NCBI GenBank assembly: GCA_021234155.1
Contig: JAJEKV010000023.1
Location: 8,560,610 to 8,624,609 of the forward strand
Length of the DNA stretch: 64,000 nucleotides
DNA from: Isoetes taiwanensis
Taxonomy: Eukaryota > Streptophyta > Lycopodiopsida > Isoetales > Isoetaceae
Direction: 5' to 3'
Numbering within the stretch: the first letter of the stretch is position 1; every line of letters begins with the position of its first letter. Shown here one piece after another: positions 1 to 11,500 of the stretch. The notes beneath the pieces are model-generated. The model had not been told where the DNA came from and did not search any database. It saw nothing but the letters and a program-made list of their open reading frames with translations. Made by a program: the position numbers and the translations under genes.

Positions 1-271
1 TGATATTCCCTGTTAGAATGGAATGCAAATGATAATCTTTACCAGCCTTGCAGTAGTTCTTTGCCTTATAGGTCGGCATCCATCTAGATGGATCTACCAT
101 TTCGGCATCTCTGTTTGAAAAGAAAAGGGCAAAGGCATCAAGAATACCTCTGCGCTAAAGAACATACCTTGTTAGAGTGTAATTGCTACAAGTCCGCCGC
201 CGAAAAGAAAAAATTGCATCACTTCAACAGATCTTTTTTCTGACCTCTGATCATGCCAATTCCCTGCTAGC

Positions 272-1570
272 CTAAAAAACAGGAGATGTCGTCTTCAATC
301 CTACCATTGTGGCAGTCGGCAAAGAGCAGGGCGGCCACTGCCCTAGCTGGCCAAGAACAGCGCTAGCCGCTGAGCGCCAAGAACATTTTTTTAGATGTTC
401 GATCTTTTTCTCCCGAAACGCAATGCCTCTCTGAAATAACATGCCCAAGATATACCAATCTAGTTTGTGCAAAAGAACACTTACATACAACCTTTCTTGT
501 CGCAAAATAGCTAATGTCTGTTTTACATGTTCCACATGCTCTTCTAATGTCCTGGAATATACCAAAATATCATCAAAGAAAACCAATATAAACTTATTCA
601 AGAAAGGTCGGAATATCTCATTCATTAGGCGCATAAAGGTGGCGGGAGCATTTGTCAACCCAAATGACATTACAACGAACTCGTAATGTCCATAGCGTGT
701 CCTAAATGCAGTCTTATAAATATCTGTATCCTTGATCCGGATCTGATGATATCCAGATCGTAGATCAATTTTTGTAAAATACTTAACTTGGCCCAACTGG
801 TCAAATAGCTCATCAACTCTAGGCAATGCGTATCTATTCTTCACTGTAATCTGGTTAAGCATGTGATAATCAATACACAACCTTAATGTCCCATCTTTCT
901 TCTTCACAAACAAAACTGGCGCCCCAAATGGAGAAACACTCGGTCTGATGAACCCTTGTTCCAATAATTCTGCTAACTGCTTTAATTCAGCCATCTCTAA
1001 TGCATGAAATCTATATGGTGGCCTTGATGTGGGTTCAGCCCCTGGAACAAGTTCTATCTCATGATCTACCATTCTTATGCAACCCTTCTTAATCTGTTTC
1101 TTAAAGCTTTTCCGGGACAAAGGGGTAACTACTAATGATGAAGGCAATCCTTCCAGCACATACTTATCTCCACTAGGACTTTGGCATGTAACTATTTGCT
1201 CTCCGCAATCAATGCAAGCTTTATATGGCCTCAACCATGACATTCCTAGAATAGCATCATACTTCCCTAGGCTCAATACTTCAAAACTAGTGTGAGACTC
1301 AAGATCTCCTACTTGGAATTCAAGATTGTCTACCATAGCATAAGAAGTCTTAATTTTGTCGTCAGCCAACTCCACATATCTAGGGTCCCGGCTAATCATG
1401 TTCAAATCTAGTTTCTTTGCCAGCCTTGGGGAAATAAAGCAATGTGTACTACCACAATCAATAAGAGATAGGACAGGAATTCTATGAATAATACCTGGTA
1501 CTCTGATGACCACAGCTTGGTTATCTACATGGCCCTGGTCCACTGCAGCATACATGCACATTGTTTCCAT
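272..1570 (-). pseudogene. Ty3/gypsy pol fragment: aspartic protease and reverse transcriptase
   Basis: Residues 30-115 are a retropepsin-like domain. Its active-site motif is DCGST (38-42), where DSG or DTG is usual, and its flap-side motif is AILGMSWL (106-113). Residues 175-365 are the RT core: [17 protein letters not shown] (223-239), [12 protein letters not shown] (268-279), [11 protein letters not shown] (302-312) and the catalytic FFDDILVYS (331-339), where the position before DD is normally I or V. After RLYVS (about residue 364) the expected link to RNase H is out of frame; LD-YILG and RGIA remnants show that homology continues for about 25 residues. RNase H and integrase are not recognisable. 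A non-functional relic of a replication polyprotein. Confidence 0.85.
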
Positions 1571-1838
1571 AGGAGGGTCCGTGATTCGAGCAGCCCTAAC
1601 TCCAACTGCAGGGTTAGCTTATGCCATAATCCTGTTATCTCCTCCAGCCTGTCCTCTGCCACCCCTGTTACTGTCCCAAAAACCTCCATGACCACCCCTG
1701 TTACCTCGGCCTGTGTTTCCTCTACCTTGGCCCCGTCCACAAGCATCATTAGAATTTGACCTGGACCACTTGTTTGTTTGCCCTCCACGTTGAGAACATG
1801 CAGATGAGGCGGTACCTACTATCTACCCATCTTCTCGG

Positions 1839-2729
1839 ACAATCTCGTCCATAATGACCAACTTCTCTGCACCTAAAGCATCGATTCTCATTGATACACT
1901 TTTCCATGGTTCATCATTCGAAGGTGCATACATAGGCCGAGATCCTCGATTTTGACTGCCCTCCTGCATACTAACGGCCTGCGCACCCCGACTAGGGAAT
2001 CTACCTCTACTCTAGGTCCATCAGTCTGCCATGTGGAAGGAACTTGTCTCTTCTCAGCATTCTCCAAGGTTGCCTTCTCAACTAGGTCAGATTCACGATT
2101 CTTAGCAATTCTAAATACCTCCTCCAAATCCTTGTAGGACACACCTGACATTGTGCCCTTAATATCAACCTGTAAACCCTTCACAAATCGAGCACAGAGC
2201 TTCTCCTTATCCTCAAAAGGACAATGATACTGCAACCTTCTGAACTTCTCATTATATTTAGCCACTGTCCCTTTTTGTGTCTGGTCCAAAAACTCATTCA
2301 TCTTGTCTACTTTGTATCCAGGAGGCATAAAGTGTCCTTCAAAGGCGGTTTTAAACTCTTGCCAAGTTGCCTGCCCCGCAACCTTATTTATGTCCCGCAA
2401 GTAATTCTCCCACCATACTCTAGCAAATCCACCCAACATTGCCTGAGCCAATATAACTTTGACAGAGTCTTCAACATTAATGAGTTTAAAATAAAAAAAA
2501 CCCACGAAGCCATGAGTCTGCATCATCCCCTGTAACATTCTCTCCATTCCCTCTTATTGTCCTTAAGCACATTCTCCACTGCCTTGTCAGCTGCTGTCTT
2601 TTGTTGCGACACACTCTGCTGCAACACTTGTTGGATAGCCTGCAAGATATCGACTACATCAGGGGTTCCACTAGGCCCAGCTCCACCAGCCTGTCCAGCT
2701 CCTCCTGGGGATCCTCTTGGGGAACTCAT
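1839..2729 (-). pseudogene. Ty3/gypsy gag, frameshifted
   Basis: The likely start is the Met of MSSPRGSPGG at 2729, followed by a Gly/Pro-rich head and a short helical segment. The frame changes near 2545 into the retrotransposon Gag core (1888-2547), with the conserved signature ARVWWENYLR, the segment TWQEFKTAFEGHFMPPGY, and YNEKFRRLQYHCPF. A CCHC zinc knuckle, CFRCREVGHYGRDC (C-x2-C-x4-H-x4-C), lies at 1839-1880 in another frame, so at least two frameshifts separate the parts. Gag normally packages the element RNA in cytoplasmic particles. This copy cannot do so as read. Confidence 0.85.
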
Positions 2730-2802
2730 CTCTACAAGAATCTGGAACCATAGCAAATATCATCAATAATCAAAAATCTTATAATCCACTAATCAGAACC
2801 TT

Positions 2803-2814
2803 GCTCTGATACCA
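2803..2814 (-). other. Primer-binding site for initiator tRNA-Met
   Basis: The minus strand reads TGGTATCAGAGC, the complement of the 3' end of plant initiator tRNA-Met. It begins two bases inside the LTR boundary at 2817, the usual spacing for priming minus-strand DNA synthesis. It fixes the orientation of the element and identifies 2817-5211 as its 5' LTR. Confidence 0.92.
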
Positions 2815-2816
2815 AC

Positions 2817-5211
2817 TGTGACGGGCCTGGCCAGTTAACCTCTCGGTAACTGGAGATCCCATCGATCTCTACCGTTGGATCTACTTAACCTCTGGGACTC
2901 AAGAAATTAACACATGCATGCTTAGGTAAAGAATTTAATCTTTGTATATGCTCTAAGGTCCCAAAAATATACTTGCCCATTACTCAGCAATAACCTCGCA
3001 CAACAATTAATGTTTTTAATAATTGTAGCCTCAAGCCAATATATAATAAAAATAGTAAACAATTTATTTAACTGGCAATCCACACTTCTACTCTCGCCTT
3101 CCTGAAGCTTGACTACTCTCCGAAGCATCTCGCACCTCTACTTACACCATCAACCACGAGGTTAGTCACACGGACTAACTGGGGATCGGGGATCTAGGAC
3201 ATGTCTAGCATTAACAATACAAAGCATTCACCTAGAAATAATACCTCAACCTTATCGTAGCCTCGCCCTTGCAATCCAAGTTACTAGTCCAACAAGCATA
3301 TACACAATGCATAATTATACCATGAGTATCCACTATAAGCATGACCATTGCAACTCAATTCCAACGTTCAAGACCACATATATAATAACCAAGCAATCAT
3401 AGCATTAAACATTGCAACCAATATTCCTCTGGGTCTGAGCAAGGTCAACTCGGCTGATCAGGCCAGTGACATAGAGGCGGGGTAATCACGTGTGTACACA
3501 CCCATCCACGCTGCATCCAGCATTGGAGGACCACTTAACTGTGCATGACGTTGTACCATACGGTATCAGCGCCCGATGTTCAATAATAACATTTACATTC
3601 TTATTGTGCAAAAACCGCGAGTCTAGACCATCGCACCTAGACTCCGGCCCCAGAGGTCTATATCAAAGAGTTATACTACACATAAATCACAATACTATGA
3701 ATTCCACCCAATATCAACTAGGCACATTTCCATATCAAATTTACCTCAGAAATTCCATAGTTTACACTTCATGCAACAAAGGAAATCCAGTTATACGCTC
3801 GTATGAACGTTACTATATCTACCATGCAACATGCAATGCCCGATCCTTAACAAAATGCAACCTTCACTAATATCTTATTATTTTTAACTAGATCAATTTC
3901 CTTCAAATCACTATTTATAGCCGTAGTGACGGTGGCTTCCATAACCCTGCTAACTAGTTTATTAATTCCTGCACCCATTCCCAGCTCGTAATACCTCTAG
4001 CATATATTTTCCCTTCGCTAATTAGTTTATAACAAAGGGTTTACATAAACAACTAGCTAACTTGTTAAACTACACATTCCATAATCATAAATACTTATAC
4101 CCATTAACATACCCTTCCTTAACTTAGCCCTTACTCTAAATTAATTACTAACGCAATTCCTTATTCCAGACTAACCCTTAATGTTTTATTGTTAACCTAT
4201 AACCTTAGCGTTTTCTTTATCCTATTACTATATTATTTCTTTACTAACTATTAACATTTCTCTTAGGTTTTAACCGTAACGTGCATTACAGAGGCATGAC
4301 CTCGACCTAGAGCTGCCAGATCTGGCCTCCAGGCCATCGCTTCAACATGGAAAGCCCATAAAACCCTCCGATTTTGCCATCTAAGGAAGTTTGGATACAA
4401 ATCAAGGTGATCACATGCAAAATCGGGTAACTCTGGATCACTTTCGGCCTGCCAAAAATAGAATCATTTGCTGCCAGATCCTGCCTGATATCTCTTTATT
4501 CTGTCTTCTTTGCATATTTCGGCCCCTTAGATGCCCAAATCGATCCATTTCAAGTGGCTTTTCATGATTTCCCATCATTATACTTCATCAAGGTCATGCC
4601 GTTCAAACGGCAGCATGCAAGAGAAAATTTTGCAGTTTTAACTGGTTCCTGCCACAATTTTATCTTAATCCATTCCTCGGGTTCTAATCTGAGCTATTCC
4701 AGTTCCTTCTAGCATGGGTTTAAGTGCTCGGCTCCCTAGAAATAATTGGATCTGTCATACTTTATGCATTAAACCATATTTTCCATATACAATCATGCAA
4801 GCTTGTTCATATCTACACCCTTATAATTTAACTCTAAATCTATGCTAGGTTCCAGAAACAATCACTACTACATCAACACAGTTTTATTACACTAGAAAAA
4901 CCCCAGGTGTAAGGCTTGATCCCCACCTGGAAATCACGCTTGCTTCCTCTGCACTCAACACGCTCCCAGAGTACTGCTCACAACCTGCTCCTTCAGCAAT
5001 CCGGCTGCAATCTATCGCCTTCCAAAATGTTCCACCATCACATGCATCAAGTTTTTCCACTATATTTATATTTATTATTAACCTCCAGTATATTTGTCCG
5101 TATGATCTTTGCATATACGATATATACTCTGCATGCATTAATTTATTATTCCCTTGCATCCCCGTAGTAATATAACTCCACAACATACCTCAAAGTCCTA
5201 GGTCTGTTACA
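2817..5211 (-). repeat. 5' LTR of the Ty3/gypsy element (about 2.4 kb)
   Basis: In element orientation it starts TGTAACAGACC (at 5211) and ends GGCCCGTCACA (at 2817), giving TG...CA ends abutting the primer-binding site. It is AT-rich and has no long convincing ORF; the open frame at 3490-3870 is chance. The partner LTR and the matching target duplication lie outside the window. The insertion-side flank begins with R1 sequence at 5212. Confidence 0.85.
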
Positions 5212-5743
5212 CGAAATGAGAGGTGCCCAGAGGCCCAACATACGATCTAGGTCGTACGATCGACAGATCCGACGACTGTGGTAGTCCAGGGTGCACTTGG
5301 TTTAGAATATGTGGCACAATAACAGTGGGTTCCAGGGCGATGTGATTTGATATGGATGTAAAAATGACAATTCCTGAAACCATAGACCATATAACTCTAA
5401 AACAATTGAATAGATTGTTATAAAAAAAATATAAATTCAAGATAGAAAATAATCACATTAGCTCAGTGGATATATTGGTTAAGGTAGCCTTATGAGGACG
5501 TTGAGTTATTTTGGTAGAGTTTCGAGCCCCCGTATTCCATATTCTAAAATCTTAGGCAAAGCCGTATAGAGGTTCGATATTCCCTCAAAACCTTAGGTGA
5601 ACTCGTATTTCATATTTCAAAATCATAGGCGCCTCCAATCATAAATGGCCATAAGCGAAACGAGAGGTGCCCAGAGGCCCAACATACGATCTGGGTCGTA
5701 CGATCGACGGATCCGACGACTGTGGTCATCTAGGATGCACTTG
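5212..5743 (+). repeat. R1 dispersed/tandem repeat, 444-bp unit
   Basis: A 90-bp block (cgaaaYgagaggtgcccag...gtgcacttg) occurs at 5212-5299 and again at 5654-5743, so 5300-5743 is one full unit of about 444 bp preceded by the tail of another. The next unit starts at 26667, on the far side of element A. A second locus is 40167-40588. Inside the unit, TAGCTCAGTGG (5459-5469) resembles a pol III A box, and a B-box-like gtttcgagcccc (5519-5530; GGTTCGAGCCCC in the second copy) follows about 60 bp later. This suggests a tRNA-derived SINE ancestry, but no A-rich tail is clear. Left edge cut by the LTR insertion. Confidence 0.7.
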
Positions 5744-6245
5744 CACAACAAGAGAATGGACATTTAGCGACGTGGACTTGCGACGTCTGTGCGACGTGAC
5801 GTCGCAAATAACGTCACCATGCGACGTCAATGCGACGTCACGTCGCAGACACGCCGCATGCGACGTGTCGCGGCGACGCCCGACACCGTGGACGTGGCGG
5901 TCATCCGCGCCGGTGGGTGGACGCCTGCGCCAGGTGGACGGCATGTGTGTCACGCCAGTGGACGCTATGACGCCGCGTCGCATGCATCCGTCCTCGCCAG
6001 TGGGCTTGGGCGCTGGTGGACGGCAGGTGGATGTTTATTTGACGTGACGCCGCATGCGACGCCGTATATGTGACGTATGTGACGTGATGTGTCGATATGA
6101 CACGCCAAGATGCGATATATGTGACGATGTGACGATATGACACGCCAAAGACGTATATGTGACGTATATGACACGCCAAGATGTATATGTGACGATATGA
6201 CACGTCAGTACGTATATGTGACGTAGGTGGTCGCATGTGACGTAT
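5744..6245 (+). repeat. Element A 5' terminal repeat and subterminal GACGT array
   Basis: Directly inside the terminus come dense GCGACGT/ACGTCGC motifs (5765-5870), then a GC-rich stretch. At about 6065-6240 follow units of atatgacacgccaaga and gtatatgtgacg repeated roughly every 27-30 bp. Subterminal repeats of this kind are the known binding sites for the accessory transposition protein in CACTA elements; here that role is inferred. Open frames here on both strands are repeat artefacts. Confidence 0.75.
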
Positions 6246-6371
6246 ATTTTTTATACACGAAGGTTAATGGTTTTTTAGGATTACAAATTCAATACCTGTC
6301 TGATTGATACCTGTCTACCAACCTGTAGCTTCATTTAAGCGTGTTGCCTGCGCATGCATCATCACAGTAGA

Positions 6372-6497
6372 TGTGCTACCGCTATAAATTGTTCATTATA
6401 AAACTGACGTTGTTCTGTGTCAAAATCTAGTTGTTCCAAGTTTACAATCCTTGAAGGTAACTTGACAATAGGCTTGTTGTCAATCATTGTTGCTGAG
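6372..6497 (-). pseudogene. Captured SNF2/RAD5-like helicase exon, segment after motif III
   Basis: The minus strand reads TMIDNKPIVKLPSRIVNLEQ...DFDTEQRQFYNE, matching the segment of plant RAD5/RAD16-type SNF2 ATPases in which 'T-x-D-GKPI-x-LPP-x-x-x-x-L' precedes '(V)DFS-EER-FY'. A pyrimidine-rich tract ending in cag sits directly before it, so the exon kept its splice acceptor and was copied as genomic DNA. It lies downstream, in protein order, of the motif II-III piece at 7801-7930 on the same strand. It is a fragment; no complete helicase is present. Confidence 0.7.
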
Positions 6498-6783
6498 AGA
6501 AGAACAGGATAAAGCCTTAAAATTTGTGCAAGAACACAAGAAAAATCCCACACTTTTACCTTTTGTCCGCCGAAGCATTATAGTGTTTAATATGACTTGC
6601 AGCCGCTTGTCCCGACGTCCTGATGGCGGATTCTAGGTTTAGGGCGATGGCGAATTCTGAAACATAGCGTTAATTCTTAAACATCCCCGGCAAAAGGGAT
6701 TTATTGATTATTGACTGATTGATCTGTCCATATCAATGCGGCTTCATCAGGTCTTTCTGGAAGTAATCTTATCTCTAGATGTG

Positions 6784-6826
6784 AAAGAGAATGGTCATTT
6801 AGCGACGTGGGTTTGCGACGTCTGAA
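6784..6826 (+). repeat. Internal copy of the element A terminus
   Basis: gagaatggtcatttagcgac followed by gtgggtttgcgacgtct nearly repeats the element's own left end (5752-5794), without the first CACAACAA bases. It shows that a second terminus was built into the element by duplication or by nesting of a related copy. The flanking 6500-6783 stretch holds nothing recognisable. Confidence 0.6.
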
Positions 6827-6849
6827 TTACCTCCTTCATCTAGACTCTT

Positions 6850-7480
6850 CAGAAACCGAATCATGGAAAAATGGTTTTTGGGGGCTTTGAGAGCTTGCAA
6901 GAGCTGGAAAAATATTGTCTGGAACTATATCAGCAAACCAAAGAAGCACATATGGATACGTCAATACAGGGGGAAGAATGGGTATACAAGTAATTCTAAT
7001 GGCACTATGGAAGTTGAAAGATCAACATCAAGGTTGGAATCAGCAGCAATGCTTGAACTTGCAACTTTACCTGCCAAACGTCTGGATGATTTTGTGATAT
7101 ATGATGGTGGAGGAATTTGCGTTTCAATTGCACAAGTTCCATATGAAGACGACCCCATTGATGAGGATTTTGAAAAGCCGAGATACTATGTGGCTACACC
7201 TGTTGATGGCCTTGTTTCGGAGATCCATACATGGAAAGTGGAATTGGAACATAGCTCTGGCTGCTATGCCAGTAAGAGTATCTAAACTGCCAGCTGTTAC
7301 CTTGAAAGTCTTCAAAGTAGAGCATGTCATGGTGCAAAGGACTCATGAACTTGTTCCGTTTGAGCGCCAAGATTTTTATGGGTTGCTGCTGCATCGATTG
7401 TATGATCCGACAGTCACAACATACAGCAGCCAAAAATCATGCGCTTTTTTCGAGAAATCTCTTAACTGTCTTTTTTAATT
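6850..7480 (+). pseudogene. Captured coding fragments of unknown origin
   Basis: Several plus-strand frames look protein-coding but change frame repeatedly: a helical stretch around 6870-6990 (LQELEKYCLELYQQTKEAHM), an acidic stretch at 7040-7240 (LPAKRLDDFVIYDGGG..., then PYEDDPIDEDFEKPRYYVA), and 7260-7480 (VTLKVFKVEHVMVQRTHELV...). I do not recognise the family. The setting, between two pieces of a helicase gene and inside a transposon, suggests a second captured host gene in decay. A chance open frame is possible. Confidence 0.35.
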
Positions 7481-7756
7481 TCTTCATTATGGCCATTCTG
7501 AGGTTGTGGAGGCTGTTGCCTTCTTGGACAAGTTTGTTCATCGAAAATCAAGAGAATTGTGGAGTTGGTTGAACCAAAATATTTTAATTGGTCATCTAGC
7601 AAAATGCTTTGGGAAGAAAATAAGTGTATTCTCTCGCAACATTCATTCTAGAACTTTCTACAACATTCTGGAATTTTCTAGAAGGATTCCTTAGGCTCAC
7701 CCAAGATTCTCTTATATTTTAAAACTTTTTAAAACTTTCTAGAACATTCTAGAACT

Positions 7757-7800
7757 TTCGTATATGTGACGTATGTGACATATGTGTCGTAGAAGGTCGC
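7757..7800 (+). repeat. Element A subterminal repeat copy
   Basis: cgtatatgtgacgtatgtga followed by ...gtagaaggtcgcatgttcc repeats the end of the left subterminal array (6205-6240). With the internal terminus at 6784 it brackets a duplicated sub-block of about 1 kb. Confidence 0.55.
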
Positions 7801-7930
7801 ATGTTCCAGAAAGGCACCATCTTCATTGTGCCCTTAAGCCCCAGCAAGCACGTGAACTTTTAGTGTGACCATTTCTAATGGATTGAGCTTCATCCAGAAT
7901 AATTCTGAACCACCTAATGTTCGACAGTGT
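7801..7930 (-). pseudogene. Captured SNF2/RAD5-like helicase exon, motifs II-III, with nonsense codon
   Basis: The minus strand reads LSNIRWFRIILDEAQSIRNG..., with the DEAQ Walker B motif of RAD5/RAD16-type SNF2 ATPases, then SSRACWGLRAQ, a stop, and RWCLSGT (motif III). The stop is TGA where the family has an Arg codon in 'RRWCLSGTP', consistent with CGA to TGA change at a CpG. These proteins are DNA-dependent ATPases that remodel chromatin or stalled forks; this fragment cannot. Array sequence begins abruptly on its upstream side at 7931. Confidence 0.75.
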
Positions 7931-8165
7931 GCCCCTTAGCCTGGGGGAGCAAGGGGAACTGACGGACTGGAGTTTGGGCCTGTCCTCCTCCCGATGTGGC
8001 AAGTAGAAGTCGGGGGGCGCTTTTGCAGTGGCAAGACATTCATAAATTCGCAATTAATGCATTGTACGAAAATAAATTCTGATTTTTTGCCAGCTGGATT
8101 CCTAATCCATCTCCAGCACACAGCCCAATTTTCGAAATTTTTGGAGAAGGTCTAGGTCAAAGGGT

Positions 8166-8530
8166 TAGCTAAGGTCAAAGGAATGGAGTTTGTGGGATCG
8201 TTGTACTTGGGGTTGACCTTGGCTCGCTGGACGTTATACTTGGTCTAAGATTGCATTGAGAATATAAGCATCATAACTATTAGAATGAAGATAAATGATT
8301 ACAGAAAAGCATCATAACTACTAGAATGAAGATAAATGATTACAGAAAAGCAAAAGACTAGTGCGGGTTGGAGGAGGGGGGTTAGATTTGGTTGCTTGTG
8401 ATGATGGTTGTGTTTCAAAGATCAAGGCATATGGATAGAGACAATGCCATTTTTCAACCGGACCGCTCCCCTAAAGCTATTTGACATGGATGGCATAATT
8501 AATTTGTAATGAATCAATTCGGGGCAAGCA
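8166..8530. repeat. B-type module, copy 1
   Basis: Unit-specific segment not found in A-type units. It contains a 41-bp direct duplication (gcatcataactaYtagaatg...) at about 8268-8350. It marks the start of the first higher-order repeat. Confidence 0.75.
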
Positions 8531-11500
8531 ACTTAAGGGGGAGTTTAGGGTCCCAGCCAAGGCCAACACCCCCACTCCATGTCAAGACACGGTGCAAGGT
8601 CCCGACCAAATCTGACAAGGAGAGGGCCTCCGAAACGTAAACCCCGCGGACTTGCCAGATTCTAGAAGGGTTTTTGTTTTGGGGGCCGAGTTTTGGTCTT
8701 TGGCCACAGAACTTGGTCCCTAGGGCAACGCCGACGTTTCGAGTCCATTGGCAGAGCCAAATCGCAGCTCCAGGAGAGGGAGGTCGCCTCGTCCGGCCCC
8801 TGTGGCCTTGGGGAGAGGAAATTCGGGGCAAGCAGCTTCCGGGATTTTAGGGTCCGCGGGTTCAAGGCCAACACCCCCCACTCCACGCCAAGTCACGCGG
8901 CGCAAGGTCCCGCCCGACCGGACAGGAGAGGGCCTCCAAAACGTAAAACCCCGTGGGTTGCCGTGTTCTAGAAGGGTTTGGTTTTTTGGGGCCGAGACTT
9001 GGTCTCATTGCACTTGGGACCTGGAGAAGCCGCAGCCGAGATTACGGAGCAAGGGGAACCGACAGAGCGGAATTTGGGCCCGCCCTCCTCCCGATGTGGC
9101 AAGTAGAAGTCTGGGGGCTTTTGGCAAAGGGTGGCAAGACATTCATAAATTCGTAATTAATGGATTGTACTAAAATAAATTCTGATTTTTGCCACCTGGA
9201 TTCCTAATCCATCTCCAAAGACAACAGCCCAATTTTCAAATTTTCTGAGAAGCTCTAGGTCAAAGGGTTAGCATTAGAACGGCCGGGGCAGCCGTTTGTG
9301 TGTGGCAACCGATGGGCATCCTTCCCCAAGTCAAACGAGGCCAGGATCTTGCAGGGATCCGTCACAAGAGGGGAGAGTCCGAACCCCAAGAGGCGGGATC
9401 CAAAAAAGTTCCCGAGGCACCCCTTCCCCGGCGGCCCCGGGGGCTGTGACGCTAATGACCACCCTCCCGAGCCCGGTTCCCCTATCCCAACAGATTTGGA
9501 TCCTCCGCTCGGGGGCCCCTCTTGGGGAAGGCCCAAAAGATTCCAGATCGGTCCGGGAGAACTTGTTAAACCGCGGGGCGTCCTGAGGTCGGCCTTGTAG
9601 AAACCGCAGTGTCTTGTCGTTCGGGCACCGGGGAGGCTCCGGAATGGCAAATCGACCCTGCCAAATCGTCCGGAATGGCGAAATTACCCTAGGGAGCAAG
9701 TTACAAGGTCGGTTTTGCAAAAGAAAGAAACACTCACGCCCTCCACGACAGTATCCCGCATCCACATCTTAGGCCAATTGACTACGAGTGTGATGGAAGT
9801 GAGCTACTTTGGCGCTTCTTGGAGGTCGGGTGGTCTTCTGGCCACGGAACTTGGTCCCCAGGGCAATGTCGACGTTCTGAGTCCATTGGCAGAGCCAAAT
9901 CGCGATTCGAGAGGGGAGGTCGCCTGGTCCGGGCCCCCGTGGCCTTGGGGAGAGGAAATGAGGGGCAAGCAGCTTCGGGGGGATTTTAGGGTCCGTGCTC
10001 AAGGCCAACACCCCCACTCCACATCAAGTCCGCGGCGCAAGGTCCCGCCCGACCGACAAGGAGAGGGCCTCCAAAACGTAAACCCCGTGGGTTGCCGTGT
10101 TCTAGAAGGGTTTGCGTTTTGGGGCCGAGACTTGGTCTGCTGCACTTGGGACCTGGCCGAAGCCGCAGCCAGAATACGGAGCAAGGGGAACCGACGGAGC
10201 GGATTTTGGGCCTGTCCTCCCTCCCGATGTGGCAAGTAGAAGTCGGGGGCTTTGTAGTGGCAAGACATTCATAAATTCGCAATTAATGCATTGTGCTAAA
10301 AATAAATTCTGATTTTTGCCGCCTAGATTCCTAATCCATCTCAAAGACACAGCCCAATTTTCAAATTTTCGGGAGAAGGTCTAGGTCAAAGGGTTAGCAT
10401 TAGAGCGGTGGGGCAGCCCGCTGCGGGGCAACCGAAGCCGCACCCTTCCCCAAGTCAAACGAGGCCAGGACCTTGCGGGGATCCCTCACAAGAGGGGAGA
10501 GTCCGGACCCCAAAAGGCGGGGATCCAAAAGTTCCCGAGGCAGCCCTTCTCGGCGGCGCTCCGGGGTCGTGACGCTAATGACCACCCTCCCGGAGCCCGG
10601 TTCCCCTATCCGACCGTTGGATCCTCCGTTCGGGGGCCCCTCTTCGGGAAGGCCCAAAAGATTCCGTGACGGTCCGGGAGAACTTGTCAAACCGCTGGCG
10701 CCCCGAGGTCGGCCTTGTAGAAACCGCAGTTGTCTTGTCGATTCGGGCACCGGGAGGCTTCGGAATGGCAAATCGACCCGCCAAATCGTCGGAATGGCGA
10801 AATTACCATAGGGAGCAAGTTACAAGGTCGGTTTTGCAAAAGAAAGAAACACTCACGCCCTCCACGACAAAGATCCCGCATCCACATCTTAGGCCAATTG
10901 ACTACGAAAGTGTGATGGAAGTGAGCTACTTTGGCGCTTCTTGGGGGTCGGGTGGTCTTCTCGCCACGGAACTTGGTCCCTGTGGCAATGTCGACGCTCT
11001 GAGTCCATTGGTAGAGCCAAATCAGATTCCGAGAGGGAGGTCGCCCGGCCCGGCCCCCGTGGCCTTGGGGAGAGGAAATTCGGGCAAAGCTTCGGGGGGA
11101 TTTTAGGGTCCGCGGTTCAAGGCATCAACACCCCCACTCCACGCCAAGTCACGGCGCAAGGTCCCCCACCGAATCCGACAAGGAGAGGGCCTCCAAAACG
11201 TAAACCCCCGTGGGTTGCCGTGTTCTAGAAGGGTTTGCGCTTTGGGGGTCGAGACTTGGTCTGCTGCACTTGGGACTGGCCGAGAAGCCGCAGCCGAGTG
11301 AATACGGAGCAAGGGGAACCTGACGGAGCGGAGTTTGGGCCCCTGTCCTCCTCCGATGTGGCAAGTAGAAGTCGGGGGGCTTTTGGCAAAGTGGCAAGAC
11401 ATTCATAAATTTAATTAATGCATTGTAATTAAAATAAATTCTGATTTTTGCCATTTGGATTCCTAATCCATCTCCAAAGACACAGCCCAATTTTCAAATT

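Larger units (their letters stand above)
1..5211 (-). mobile_element. Ty3/gypsy LTR retrotransposon, partial
   Basis: On the minus strand the order is LTR (2817-5211), primer-binding site, gag, protease and reverse transcriptase, with the remainder running off the left edge. Protease lies before RT, and RT has the [11 protein letters not shown] and FFDDILVYS signatures of the Ty3/gypsy group. The long LTR and general RT sequence fit a chromovirus, but no chromodomain or integrase is visible, so the lineage is an inference. From about 1 to 440 only scraps of the post-RT region are readable. Gag and pol are frameshifted, so this copy is dead. It is inserted into the R1 repeat, which starts directly at 5212. 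Confidence 0.9.

Noticed and set aside
3490-3870. 126-residue plus-strand frame inside the LTR
   Set aside because: No motif, no start context, and located in the LTR of a minus-strand retrotransposon.
5667-6236. Frames rich in Arg/His/Thr on both strands
   Set aside because: They are read-through of GACGT-type repeats in the element A subterminal region.
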